Virus record (IMG/VR): IMGVR_UViG_3300037264_007062
Span: 1 to 54,603 of that record
Length of the DNA: 54,603 bases
Direction: 5' to 3' (one strand)
Origin: a virus
Of the stretch, positions 25,607 through 33,427 are shown in pieces. The position numbers were made by a program, and so were the translations under genes. Under the pieces are notes generated by a model, which was not told the origin of the DNA, searched no databases, and saw only the letters and a list, made by a program, of their open reading frames with translations. Each line of letters begins with the position of its first letter. Position 1 is the stretch's first letter.

Positions 25607-26188
25607 ATGGGTCAAAATATGGGTATAGGGGCTTTGGGATCTGAACAAGCGGTATTCAAACGAAAATTCAGATGGGCTTTTACTATACTTCAAGAAGCTG
25701 ATAATCCGATTGTGACTGGATCTACATTAGGAATTTCAGGTACAACATCTTCTCCGTCTTCTGGCGTTCATTTTTGTAAAATAGCTTCAAGACCAAATTT
25801 CACATTTGATGAACAAGAAGTTCAGCATGTAACAGAAAAAGTATTTTTGCCAGCCAAACCTACATGGGAACCTGTTTCGATAACTGTTTATGATTTAAAT
25901 AAAAATGATGCCATTTATTTATGGCTTAATCAGTTTTATATCATCGAAAAAGGTCGGATCAGACCTGTAGCCGAACCTATAGGTAATACTTTTCCTAAAA
26001 AGAGATCACAATTGTTATTGTTTGACGGTCATGGAAACGAGATTGAAAGATGGGAATTTCAGGGTTGCTGGCCTCAAAGTATTAATTGGGGAGAGTTGGA
26101 TTTCTCTGATTCTGGAACTCTAGATGTAGAATTTAATATGAGATATGATCGGGCTGTTAACAGGAGTGCTACAGTACCCTCAGATTAA
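25607..26188 (+). CDS. Second tail tube-like protein (gp19 paralogue)
   Basis: 193 residues from the ATG at 25607, which has TGGAGA upstream. It starts MGQNMGIGALGSEQAVFKRKFRW, clearly paralogous to copy 1 (MGIGPIGAEDIVFKRKFRW), and keeps KIASRPNFTFDEQEV, KPTWEPVSITVYD and FQGCWPQSINWGELDF. It may be a minor tube, a tube initiator at the baseplate, or a terminator ring at the neck. The strong terminator before it fits a low-copy role. Confidence 0.85.
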   Translation: MGQNMGIGALGSEQAVFKRKFRWAFTILQEADNPIVTGSTLGISGTTSSPSSGVHFCKIASRPNFTFDEQEVQHVTEKVFLPAKPTWEPVSITVYDLNKNDAIYLWLNQFYIIEKGRIRPVAEPIGNTFPKKRSQLLLFDGHGNEIERWEFQGCWPQSINWGELDFSDSGTLDVEFNMRYDRAVNRSATVPSD

Positions 26189-26584
26189 TTATTTTCTAAT
26201 CATCTGTTTTGACGTTTGAATAAAATTCTCTACAATTTTCAATTGTTCTCCGATTTTATCAAATTTATCATTTATTTCTTTCATATCTCTCTGATTTTGT
26301 TTTTGGATGTCGGCATTTTGTTGTTGTATTTTCTTTATCTGATTTCTCATTTCTAGAAGTCCGGCGGCAAAAATAACTTTATGAATATTATTTTTGCTGT
26401 CAATAGATTTTACAACTTTTAATATTTCATTTATTTCTCGGCTTAATACGGCTCCGGCAAAAGTCATAGATTCTGTTAATTCTTCTGGATCTTCGATGAA
26501 TGATTGAATATCAAAATCGTTTTCTTTAAAAAATTTCTCAAGCTCTTTTGAAATAGGAATCATCGAATAAATTCTTTCTGACAT
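26189..26584 (-). CDS. Hypothetical coiled-coil protein, 131 aa
   Basis: Not recognised. The C-terminal 60 residues are a predicted coiled coil rich in Gln, Lys and Asp (RNQIKKIQQQNADIQKQNQRD, about residues 79-99). The N-terminal half is helical. It abuts the stop of the tube gene convergently and overlaps the next upstream gene by 25 bases. Confidence 0.6.
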   Translation of the reverse strand: MSERIYSMIPISKELEKFFKENDFDIQSFIEDPEELTESMTFAGAVLSREINEILKVVKSIDSKNNIHKVIFAAGLLEMRNQIKKIQQQNADIQKQNQRDMKEINDKFDKIGEQLKIVENFIQTSKQMIRK

Positions 26585-26820
26585 TCATAAAATATCTCGT
26601 CAATTTCTTTATTTTTAAGTCTGAGTCTTCTTATTAAGGCTGATTTATTAAGTCGGCCTTTATTAGTATATACAGACTCTTCTTCAGTTAATATTTTGAT
26701 TAATTTAGCGTGTTTAGGACCCTTGTTCCTTATATTGGTCAATATTTCTTCGAATTCTATATCCGACATATTCACTAAATTCGGAAGATGATCCTTCAAA
26801 GATTTCTGATGCTTTATCAA
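26560..26820 (-). CDS. Small protein adjacent to the late sigma gene, 86 aa
   Basis: Helical and basic, with a possible helix-turn-helix near the C-terminus (NKSALIRRLRLKNKEIDEIF). The ATG at 26820 would overlap the sigma gene by 107 bases; the ATG at 26769 (69 residues, starting MSDIEFEEIL) is an alternative, and neither has a clear ribosome-binding site. Its neighbour encodes the late sigma factor, so a co-regulator role is possible, but I see no similarity to T4 gp33. Confidence 0.55.
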   Translation of the reverse strand: MIKHQKSLKDHLPNLVNMSDIEFEEILTNIRNKGPKHAKLIKILTEEESVYTNKGRLNKSALIRRLRLKNKEIDEIFYECQKEFIR

Positions 26821-27157
26821 TAGATTGCCTTTCTAAGAATCTTCTTTTTAATTCAATATAATTTTTTGCTGATCTGTATAACTGTCTGAAGTGATTTAGT
26901 ATAATTGTAGTGAACCAGTTAAAAGCTTTTCCCCTCTCAGGATCAAACAAACCTATTTTTGAAAAACAGGCCACAACTCCTTCTTGTAAGGCGTCATCTC
27001 GGTCTATAAGTTTGAAATTAAAAGCTTTTATTATATTATCTGCTAATAAATAAAAACAAATTGACATTTCATACTTTATATCTTCATCATTATGATCTTT
27101 TAAATAAGCAAGAATAAGCCTCTCAAAGTCTTTGTTGTTAATATACTCTTGCGCCAT
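26714..27157 (-). CDS. Late transcription sigma factor, gp55-like
   Basis: 147 residues from the ATG at 27157, which has GGAG upstream; T4 gp55 has 185. EYINNKDFERLILAYLKD corresponds to the T4 start region (YVNNKELLQAIIDWK), and DDALQEGVVACFSKIGLFDPERGKAFNWFTTIILNHFRQLYR is the sigma-70 region 2 signature that melts the -10 element. It would direct host RNA polymerase to the TATAAATA boxes in this window. Its own upstream region has such a box (27191-27198), suggesting self-sustained late expression. Confidence 0.8.
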   Translation of the reverse strand: MAQEYINNKDFERLILAYLKDHNDEDIKYEMSICFYLLADNIIKAFNFKLIDRDDALQEGVVACFSKIGLFDPERGKAFNWFTTIILNHFRQLYRSAKNYIELKRRFLERQSIDKASEIFEGSSSEFSEYVGYRIRRNIDQYKEQGS

Positions 27158-27190
27158 AATTTTTTTTACTCCAATTATAAAATTTAAATT

Positions 27191-27214
27191 ATTTATGTTT
27201 TTTAACATAAATAA
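27191..27214. promoter_or_regulatory. Back-to-back late promoter boxes in a palindrome
   Basis: TATTTATGTT-TTTT-AACATAAATA is a perfect 10-base inverted repeat. It contains CATAAATA on each strand, one mismatch from the late consensus, pointing outward: 24 bases before the ATG at 27238 on plus and 33 bases before the sigma ATG at 27157 on minus. Confidence 0.6.
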
Positions 27215-27237
27215 ACCTAATTTAAGTTAGAAACTAA

Positions 27238-27525
27238 ATGGAAAAAGAAAGCGAATATTACGCAAAAAAATATTTTGAAGAAAAAAACTTTTATGAGTGC
27301 ATAAAAACTTGTTTCAAAGCCGTCTCAGTTTATCCAGAATCTGTATGGATTTATGATTTATTAGGTTATTCGTATATGAATTGCGGAATGCATTCTCAAG
27401 CTAGAGGCTGTTTTGCGACGGCCTCAGAATTAAGCGGAAACAAAGAAAATTATAACAGACTCATAGAACTTTTGAATGAAAAAGAAATAAAGTTTAATTC
27501 AGAAAGGAAAAGATCATTCAAATGA
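27238..27525 (+). CDS. TPR-like small protein, 95 aa
   Basis: Two tetratricopeptide-like helical pairs (AKKYFEEKNFYECIKTCFKAV and WIYDLLGYSYMNCGMHSQARG). TPRs mediate protein contacts. It shares 4 bases (ATGA) with the next gene and heads an operon ending in a glycosyltransferase that itself has TPR helices, so the two may act together. Confidence 0.65.
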   Translation: MEKESEYYAKKYFEEKNFYECIKTCFKAVSVYPESVWIYDLLGYSYMNCGMHSQARGCFATASELSGNKENYNRLIELLNEKEIKFNSERKRSFK

Positions 27526-27809
27526 AAATTAATAAATTAAAATTGAAAGATCACGTTACTTTAGATAGTAATCAAGAAGCTTATAAAATAACAAAAATAA
27601 GAATTAAAGGCCGTTCTAAAGAATACTATATCAAGCATAAAGATGATATTCGTATTGAAACCGAAAATTGGTATAAACAAAACAGACTTAAACCTTATGA
27701 AGAATATGTGAATGAACAAATCGGTCATTACAGACAATTTCTTGTCTATTGGCATTGTGAATTAGAAAAAGAAAAAAAATATAAGCATAATGAAAAAAAT
27801 AGCCGTTAA
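27522..27809 (+). CDS. Hypothetical basic protein, 95 aa
   Basis: Not recognised. The first half could be a small beta domain (KLKDHVTLDSNQEAYKITKI), the second is Tyr/Lys-rich and helical. Overlaps both neighbours (4 and 20 bases), so it is part of the coupled 27238-28806 operon. Confidence 0.6.
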   Translation: MKINKLKLKDHVTLDSNQEAYKITKIRIKGRSKEYYIKHKDDIRIETENWYKQNRLKPYEEYVNEQIGHYRQFLVYWHCELEKEKKYKHNEKNSR

Positions 27810-28806
27810 TATCATAACAACTAATAATGAACCATATCTTAAAGACACTCTAGAATCTGTAAAACCGTTAGATCCAGAATATGTCATTGTTTATAACGGC
27901 AAAGAAAATTCTGAGGAATCAGAGTTATGTCTTCAATACGCGCCAAATTCTACATACTTTCATAAATGGAATGAAGATTTTTCTGAACTCAGAAATATTG
28001 CTTTAAAAAATACGAATTCATATTGGATATTATGGATCGACAGTGATGAAACTATTGATAAAGAATCAGCTGATAAAATAACAGAACTTGTAAATTCTAA
28101 GCCTTCAAATCCTTATCATAATTTCAAACTTATTCATGGAAATACAACTGTAAGTCAGCTCCGGATGTTCAGTAAAACATCTAAGGAAAAATGGAGATTT
28201 CCTATTCATGAAAAAATAATACCAGAAATACTTCCAGATTGGCATCCGGATATAAAGATAACACATAGAATCAATAATAATGAAAGATCACATATAAGAA
28301 ACATAAACATATTAAATAAAGCTCTGGAAAGTAATCCAGCTAGTCCGGAATATAATTTTTATCTAGCCATAGATTATCATCTTGTCGGACAACATATGAA
28401 ATCTTTATTGTGTGCAGAAAAATTTCTTCTTCATTATCCAATTCGAAGTGTAGACGTTAAAAAAATGTATATGAGATATCTGATATCATGGATCTACACA
28501 TTTCAAATGAGAAATTACCAAAAGGCCATTCAAATAATTTTAGGTCAATTAGCCCAGAATTGCAATATCGCTGAATTTTGGTGTCTTCTTGGAGATATTT
28601 ATATAAAATTAGGAAAATTTGATTCTGCAAGAATATTTTTCCAAAATGCTATAACAATGGGAAAATACAAATATGATCATATGTGGATAACAGATCTAGA
28701 TAAATATGAAGTATATCCTGAAATAAAAATAAAATTATGTGAGACTAAAAAAGGAATAGATTTCTCAGAAATAATAAGAGAAAATCAAAAAATGATTATT
28801 CCATAA
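27790..28806 (+). CDS. Family 2 glycosyltransferase with C-terminal TPR helices
   Basis: 338 residues. GT-A fold: VNIITTNNEPYLKDTLESV at the N-terminus, then the ED-FSELRNIALKN stretch and the metal-binding WILWIDSDE (DxD-type). From about residue 180 the protein becomes helical with TPR features (NKALESNPASPEYNFYLA, FWCLLGDIYIKLGKFDSA). This layout is common in bacterial glycosyltransferases that modify peptides or surface glycans. Acceptor unknown. It ends in a 11-base convergent overlap with the 28796 gene. Confidence 0.8.
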   Translation: MKKIAVNIITTNNEPYLKDTLESVKPLDPEYVIVYNGKENSEESELCLQYAPNSTYFHKWNEDFSELRNIALKNTNSYWILWIDSDETIDKESADKITELVNSKPSNPYHNFKLIHGNTTVSQLRMFSKTSKEKWRFPIHEKIIPEILPDWHPDIKITHRINNNERSHIRNINILNKALESNPASPEYNFYLAIDYHLVGQHMKSLLCAEKFLLHYPIRSVDVKKMYMRYLISWIYTFQMRNYQKAIQIILGQLAQNCNIAEFWCLLGDIYIKLGKFDSARIFFQNAITMGKYKYDHMWITDLDKYEVYPEIKIKLCETKKGIDFSEIIRENQKMIIP

Positions 28807-28978
28807 CTTCAATCAGAAGTTTTGTATTTTCTATATTTGACTCAATTTTTTTAATAAATTCAGATAACTTATCTACAGGCAAATATTCTTTAGTTTCATT
28901 ATTATGTGATATCAGTATAATTTTTTCTGGAAATGATTTATCATCTCTTTTATAAGATGTAACAAATATGTTAGACAT
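28796..28978 (-). CDS. Small hypothetical protein, 60 aa
   Basis: A strong AGGAG 8 bases before the ATG and a CATAAATA box further upstream support expression. The product (MSNIFVTSYKRDDKSFPEKI) is beta then helical; not recognised. Its ribosome-binding site lies partly in a hairpin (28980-29021). Confidence 0.65.
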   Translation of the reverse strand: MSNIFVTSYKRDDKSFPEKIILISHNNETKEYLPVDKLSEFIKKIESNIENTKLLIEVME

Positions 28979-28979
28979 A

Positions 28980-29021
28980 AAACACTCCTCTTTATCATTT
29001 ATTTATGATTTGAGTGTTTTA
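28980..29021 (-). promoter_or_regulatory. Hairpin and late promoter box between dnaJ and the 60-aa gene
   Basis: AAAACACTC (28980-28988) pairs with GAGTGTTTT (29013-29021) around a 24-base loop. The loop holds CATAAATA on the minus strand (29001-29008), 22 bases before the ATG at 28978. A transcript from dnaJ would form the stem and hide part of AGGAG; a transcript starting at the internal promoter would lack one arm and leave it open. This would couple translation to the late promoter (inference). Confidence 0.5.
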
Positions 29022-29978
29022 TTTTGTGTAAAATTCTTTAAGAATAGTTACTTGATGATCATTTAATTTTTCTGGAAATAAGGCATTCACTTTAACATAT
29101 AGATCACCTTTTCTGTTTTCTCTTAAAATAGAATAACCATGATCTTTAATTTTAAAGACAGATCCTGATTTAGTACATTCTTTTATTTCAAGATCTTTTA
29201 AATCCCAGGGTGTTTTTATTTTTAGTATATTTCCTAATAATAAATCTGTAAAATCAATTTCACGTACGGTTAACAGATCATTTCCATTAATTTCATAATC
29301 TGGATGTTTGTTTATATTGATAAAGAAATTAAATTCATTTTCTTCGATTTTAATTCTTATAACAGATCTTGATTTTATTCCTGCTGGAATATTTATTTCA
29401 ATTTCCTTGTCAATAATTGATGATTTTCGGCCTTTACATTCTGTACAAGGATTATTAATAATAATTCCTTCACCTTTACAGAAATTACATGTAATTGAAA
29501 TATAAAAATTACCTTTACGCGATGATATACTTCCTGTTCCTGAACAATTAGTACAAATCATCACATCCTTTTGATCTTTATATCCTTTAGATTCACAAAA
29601 ATTACATGGTTTATTTAATCTGATATTTTTATGAACAGTATTGCCATAAAGAGCATCTTCTAAATCAATAACAAGTTCTACAGATCTTATTTCGTGTTCG
29701 GATCTGTTTCTGTTATTACCAGAAAAAAAGTTATTGATTATGTCACTGAAATCAAATGATTCTGAAAATGATCCTGTATGATCATATCTGGTTTTTTTGT
29801 CTTTGTCTCCAAGTGTATCATAAGCCTCAGATATTTCTTTAAATTTTTCTTCAGATTCTTTATTATCTTGATTTTTATCAGGATGATATTTAAATGCAAG
29901 TTTTTTAAAAGATTTTTTAATATCTTCAATTGAAGCATCACGATCAACTTCTAAAATTTTGTAATAATCTTTAACCAT
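29019..29978 (-). CDS. dnaJ: DnaJ-type co-chaperone
   Basis: 319 residues, shorter than E. coli DnaJ (376). The J domain has YKILEVDRDASIEDIKKSFKKLA and the HPD motif in KYHPDKNQ. The usual Gly-Phe linker is reduced to a Ser/Phe/Asn stretch. Four zinc-finger repeats follow: CNFCESKG, CTNCSGTG, CNFCKGEG and CTECKGRK, two of them lacking one Gly of CxxCxGxG. The C-terminal substrate-binding domains are present (IDLEDALYG, VEINIPAGIKSRSVIRI type). It probably recruits host DnaK for folding or replication. No phage dnaK is seen here. The upstream gene ends 1 base before its start. Confidence 0.9.
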   Translation of the reverse strand: MVKDYYKILEVDRDASIEDIKKSFKKLAFKYHPDKNQDNKESEEKFKEISEAYDTLGDKDKKTRYDHTGSFSESFDFSDIINNFFSGNNRNRSEHEIRSVELVIDLEDALYGNTVHKNIRLNKPCNFCESKGYKDQKDVMICTNCSGTGSISSRKGNFYISITCNFCKGEGIIINNPCTECKGRKSSIIDKEIEINIPAGIKSRSVIRIKIEENEFNFFININKHPDYEINGNDLLTVREIDFTDLLLGNILKIKTPWDLKDLEIKECTKSGSVFKIKDHGYSILRENRKGDLYVKVNALFPEKLNDHQVTILKEFYTK

Positions 29979-30356
29979 TTAAATAAAATCAGGATCGTTA
30001 ACTATGACCGTAATTTGGTCTTCCCATCTCGCAACAGCAACCTGTTTAGGTCCTGAAGACAGATCATTTAAGAATTTTTCTAAATCATTTACAGATCCGT
30101 TAAATACTGTCCAATGATTTATTTGATCTGAAGAATTATCTTCGGGCAATGGAGGTGATGTAATTACTATATCTGATCCGAAATATTTTTTGAGTATTTC
30201 GATGTCAGATAATATAGTATTATAAAGAGGAATATTGCATTTACAACCTGGATTATCCATCCATTTATCCATATCTTTTTCTAGATCTGGATACAGATTT
30301 CTAAATTTACGATCTAAAAGTGCCTTTTTGACAGATTCAACAGTTATTTCTTTCAT
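29979..30356 (-). CDS. Hypothetical protein, 125 aa
   Basis: The start at 30356 was chosen for its AAGGA site and the 4-base ATGA overlap with the upstream stop. It has a compact alpha/beta look (GSDIVITSPPLPED, PKQVAVARWEDQITVIVNDPD) with a CKC pair near residue 38. Not recognised. It lies in a coupled run with the membrane protein upstream and dnaJ downstream. Confidence 0.6.
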   Translation of the reverse strand: MKEITVESVKKALLDRKFRNLYPDLEKDMDKWMDNPGCKCNIPLYNTILSDIEILKKYFGSDIVITSPPLPEDNSSDQINHWTVFNGSVNDLEKFLNDLSSGPKQVAVARWEDQITVIVNDPDFI

Positions 30357-30676
30357 CCGCATTCCTTACATAAGAATTGTTTAAGTCTGTAAACAAGATC
30401 AGATAAAATAGAACAAACAGGTCCGTAAATTATAATCGCGAGTAATAAATCTTTAATTTCAATCCACTCATATTTCTGAATTATTTTTATTGATAACCAT
30501 GAAAATATACCTACCCAGAATCCAGCACATTGATTACATTGAATATGATTCTTGATATATTCTGGAATAATTTCTGATTTTATAGCAAACTTTCTTAAAG
30601 GCGCAACCAAAGAAGATCCGGTTAATATATGAGTGATCCCGATTGATGAAACAAGCCACAAAATAGAATTATTCAT
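30353..30676 (-). CDS. DUF1360-like membrane protein
   Basis: 107 residues with two or three hydrophobic segments. The central CNQCAGFWVGIFSWL matches the CxxCxGFW signature of the DUF1360 family of small phage and bacterial membrane proteins; a second CKEC is at the very end. Function of the family is unknown. It overlaps the next gene by ATGA. Confidence 0.65.
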   Translation of the reverse strand: MNNSILWLVSSIGITHILTGSSLVAPLRKFAIKSEIIPEYIKNHIQCNQCAGFWVGIFSWLSIKIIQKYEWIEIKDLLLAIIIYGPVCSILSDLVYRLKQFLCKECG

Positions 30677-30691
30677 TAAAAACCTGTTTTT

Positions 30692-31120
30692 CTACTTCCA
30701 AAATGTCATATGAACTTCGTTATTTCGGCGATATAAAGAGAGATTAGGATACTTCTTAAATATGTGTAAAAAAATATTATCTAAATTACTATAATTATTA
30801 TTAATATTATTAAATAATTCGATATTATCGATCTTATCATTAAGTATATTATAATTAATATTATGTACTATACTCTCTTTATTATAGCTAAACTCTATAA
30901 CTTCGTTTCCAAATATTTTTTCAATGTACTCGCTTTTTTTTGCATAAAATCTTTCAAAGAACTTCATATATAATTTTGACAAAACGGCTTCAGTAATTCC
31001 CGATCTTTTAATAAAAATATATTCTTTAAACAAATCTGAAAAATCATTCCAAAGAATTTTTTCAGCTTTCTTATTTTTGAAGATCAGATCTTCAACCGTA
31101 AAAATATTAAGCTTCTTCAT
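30692..31120 (-). CDS. Hypothetical protein, 142 aa
   Basis: Not recognised. Asn/Ile/Lys-rich and helical, with a low-complexity Asn stretch (NIELFNNINNNYSNLDN) at about residues 97-113. First gene of the minus-strand run ending with dnaJ. Confidence 0.55.
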   Translation of the reverse strand: MKKLNIFTVEDLIFKNKKAEKILWNDFSDLFKEYIFIKRSGITEAVLSKLYMKFFERFYAKKSEYIEKIFGNEVIEFSYNKESIVHNINYNILNDKIDNIELFNNINNNYSNLDNIFLHIFKKYPNLSLYRRNNEVHMTFWK

Positions 31121-31128
31121 TCATTCTC

Positions 31129-31136
31129 CATAAATA
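31129..31136 (+). promoter_or_regulatory. Late promoter-like box
   Basis: CATAAATA, one mismatch from the late consensus, 30 bases before the ATG at 31167 of the baseplate series. Confidence 0.45.
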
Positions 31137-31166
31137 CAACTATAGAATATATGATAGGAGAAAAAA

Positions 31167-31820
31167 ATGGGAAAATCTTATACAAAAATATGTGACAGTT
31201 TAACTTCTAAGTTAAAAATAAAAGAAGGTTGTTGTCTTATAAAGAAGGGAGACACTTGTCCGATATTCAAAATAATGATATCTGATCCAGAAACTGGAAG
31301 TCCGGTTTCTTTCTTAAATTGGGAAGTTCAGATTTTTATGTGGTTCAATTCATTTATCGGATCAGAAATAGATGATATTTCAGATGAAGTTACATTTAGT
31401 TTGTTAGGAAACAAAAATTTTTGTCAAATAAAAGTCGGAGATATTATAAGATTTGAAGATTGTAACCAAAATATTGTAGAATTCATGGAAGTAGAATCAA
31501 TAGATTCTGATAATTTTACAATTACAGCTACAAGAGGAGATTTTGATGATGTTCCAAGTATACCATTTACTCACTTCAAAAAAGATTCTGTAACTTTTTA
31601 CAGAATCTTTGAAAAAAACGGCTTTATTGATAGTATATTTGAAGATAATTCAGATACAGCAGATATTGATGAAAGAGATTATTCTGTTATAGCTTATCAA
31701 TGGGACAGTGAAGACACTTCACACAGAGGAGAATATCTGTTAGAATTTAAAGTTACAGATGGAGATCTGATAAGGACTTTTCCATTAAATTCAGAAGGAT
31801 TTTGTATCCAAATAATATGA
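31167..31820 (+). CDS. Predicted virion protein, 217 aa
   Basis: Strong AGGAG upstream. Beta-rich, with the style of baseplate or tail-tip proteins of the upper-baseplate type (CPIFKIMISDPETGSPVSF, GDIIRFEDCN, REYSVIAYQWD-like end). It heads the run with the gp26-like gene and resembles the 33428 protein in composition and layout, though not clearly in sequence. Function not settled. Confidence 0.55.
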   Translation: MGKSYTKICDSLTSKLKIKEGCCLIKKGDTCPIFKIMISDPETGSPVSFLNWEVQIFMWFNSFIGSEIDDISDEVTFSLLGNKNFCQIKVGDIIRFEDCNQNIVEFMEVESIDSDNFTITATRGDFDDVPSIPFTHFKKDSVTFYRIFEKNGFIDSIFEDNSDTADIDERDYSVIAYQWDSEDTSHRGEYLLEFKVTDGDLIRTFPLNSEGFCIQII

Positions 31821-31835
31821 GGAGTATGATTAACT

Positions 31836-32795
31836 ATGAGTGACAAACAAATGAGACCGTCAATTGAATTTATACAAGAAAAAAAAGTATCTGAACCTGA
31901 AATTATAATAGAAAATAAAGAACCTCCTGTTTCTGTTATAACAGAAGAAAAACCACAAGAAGAAAAAATAACGTTAAATAATAAAAATAATTTAGGAAAA
32001 ATAGATAAAAATACAACAGCTATAGAAATTATTGAAAGACTTAAAGCAAAAAGAAATTTTGAAGAAGTTATGTTACCTTCAAAATCTTTGGTATATGAAA
32101 GTATAGGTCTCCAACCAAATCAGTCTGTTCATGTCAGGGCTATGACAATTGCTGAAGAAAAAGTTCTTTCTACTCCAAGACTTGTAAGAAGCGGTCAGGC
32201 TTTAGATAAAATATTTGAATCATGTTTGATGGAAAATGTTGATTCTAACAATCTTCTGGTTGTAGACAGAACATTTCTGCTTTTTTATATCAGAGGTATT
32301 TCATACGGTCCTAGTTATGAAGTTTCAATAAAATGTCCTTCATGTCAAGAATCGTTTGAAGATGAAATAAACTTAGATTCATTACAAGTATCTCATGCTG
32401 ACGACAATTTTGATGATGATATTTGCGCCGAACTTCCTCATTCTGGATTGAAAATATGGTACAGACTTCCCAGAGGAAGTGATGAGAAAAATTTGTCTAG
32501 ACACAGACAGCATATGATCAAGGGTCTTGGAAACCAGATGCTTGATGATACGATTGTAAAAAGAAATATTATGCTGACAAACAGAATTGAACACTTCAAA
32601 GACAGAACTGAAATAGAACAAATCATTAATAATCTTAGTGTTCTAGATTCCAACTTTTTAAGAGATAAAATATCTGATCCGCCTTTCGGTGTTGATACAT
32701 CCGTAAATATCACTTGTCCCCTTTGTTACCATGAATGGGAGATGGAGGTTCCGATTGATGTAAATTTTTTCTTCCCGAAGACGAAAAAAGGCTGA
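31836..32795 (+). CDS. Baseplate protein, gp26-like (T4_baseplate family)
   Basis: 319 residues. After a disordered Glu/Lys-rich head (1-75), the family core reads EEVMLPSKSLVYESIGL, VRAMTIAEEKVLS, FLLFYIRGISYGPSYEVSIKCPSC, with a second CPLC near the end, matching the zinc-finger-bearing T4_baseplate family (PF12322) to which gp26 belongs. It ends NFFFPKTKKG. A slippery sequence near the 3' end could add the -1 frame extension described below. In T4, gp26 is a baseplate hub component. Confidence 0.75.
   Translation: MSDKQMRPSIEFIQEKKVSEPEIIIENKEPPVSVITEEKPQEEKITLNNKNNLGKIDKNTTAIEIIERLKAKRNFEEVMLPSKSLVYESIGLQPNQSVHVRAMTIAEEKVLSTPRLVRSGQALDKIFESCLMENVDSNNLLVVDRTFLLFYIRGISYGPSYEVSIKCPSCQESFEDEINLDSLQVSHADDNFDDDICAELPHSGLKIWYRLPRGSDEKNLSRHRQHMIKGLGNQMLDDTIVKRNIMLTNRIEHFKDRTEIEQIINNLSVLDSNFLRDKISDPPFGVDTSVNITCPLCYHEWEMEVPIDVNFFFPKTKKG
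32762..32771 (+). promoter_or_regulatory. Candidate -1 ribosomal frameshift site
   Basis: AAATTTTTTC contains two overlapping slippery heptamers in the correct frame: A AAT TTT (32762-32768) and T TTT TTC (32765-32771). Slipping here joins the gp26-like frame to an 81-codon extension with no start codon of its own. Confidence 0.5.
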
Positions 32796-33016
32796 TAGAA
32801 TTCAAAAAAAATCTGTTTGAAGAAGAATTTATCCTGACCTATCACATGAGACAAGGATATGAAGATATCCAATATATTCCGATCTTTGAAAGAAAATGGC
32901 TGATAGACAGATTCTTTGAGCAGAAACAAAAAGAAAAAGAATCTTATGATAAAAGTTCTAAAGGCGGAAATCGTCATCCAGTATCAGTTCCTAGGTTTAT
33001 AAAAAATGGAAAATAA
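32771..33016 (+). CDS. -1 frame extension or small baseplate-assembly protein
   Basis: The frame is open from 32759 to the stop at 33016 and reads LPEDEKRLIEFKKNLFEEEF, then LTYHMRQGYEDIQYIPIFERKWL and IDRFFEQKQKEKE. The middle resembles the short protein that often follows the gp26-type gene in myoviruses, with its mPv-x-eR-x-wli pattern. No ATG, GTG or TTG occurs before the internal ATG at 32846, which has no ribosome-binding site. The frame is coded protein-like from the slippery site onward, so I favour a frameshift fusion; independent translation from 32846 (56 residues) is the alternative. Confidence 0.55.
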   Translation, partial: LPEDEKRLIEFKKNLFEEEFILTYHMRQGYEDIQYIPIFERKWLIDRFFEQKQKEKESYDKSSKGGNRHPVSVPRFIKNGK

Positions 33017-33404
33017 AAACAATTTACACTCCGGTTCCTCTCAAAGAGGTTATGGCACTTTTCTAGGACTTCTACTAGTCCTGGTCATCATTTCCATTTT
33101 GATGTACACTGGTTACTTTTCACCAAATAACACGACATATGAAGGTACGGCTATTTCAGCACAAAACAGGGCTAATGTTTCAGTTTGTACAACTAATAGA
33201 TCCCAGCTTCAGGCTCAGATCACCCAGACGATGGCCTCCGGAGAAGAAGAATCTGAATCTGTTGGAGTTCAAATAAAATTTGCTAATAGCCTTCGATGTC
33301 CTGATGAAGGATTATATGAATTCGACAAGGATGGCAACATTTACTGTACACAGCATTTTCCTGTTCCTGATTATCTTTTAACTTCAGTTTATTCATTAAA
33401 ATAA
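33006..33404 (+). CDS. Membrane-anchored pilin-like protein, 132 aa
   Basis: A short charged N-terminus is followed by one hydrophobic helix (GTFLGLLLVLVIISILMYTG) and a soluble domain. The end, CPDEGLYEFDKDGNIYCTQH, follows the C-P-x-x-G-x-Y ... G-x-x-x-C-x-x-H pattern of bacterial pseudopilin-type proteins. No prepilin cleavage site is obvious. A membrane protein placed in a baseplate run is odd. It overlaps the preceding frame by 11 bases. Confidence 0.6.
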   Translation: MENKNNLHSGSSQRGYGTFLGLLLVLVIISILMYTGYFSPNNTTYEGTAISAQNRANVSVCTTNRSQLQAQITQTMASGEEESESVGVQIKFANSLRCPDEGLYEFDKDGNIYCTQHFPVPDYLLTSVYSLK

Positions 33405-33427
33405 ATATTTTTTGTAATAAATAGATT

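Noticed and set aside
26560-26820. Assignment of the small gene beside the sigma factor as the gp33 co-activator
   Set aside because: Only position supports it; no sequence feature of gp33 is visible.
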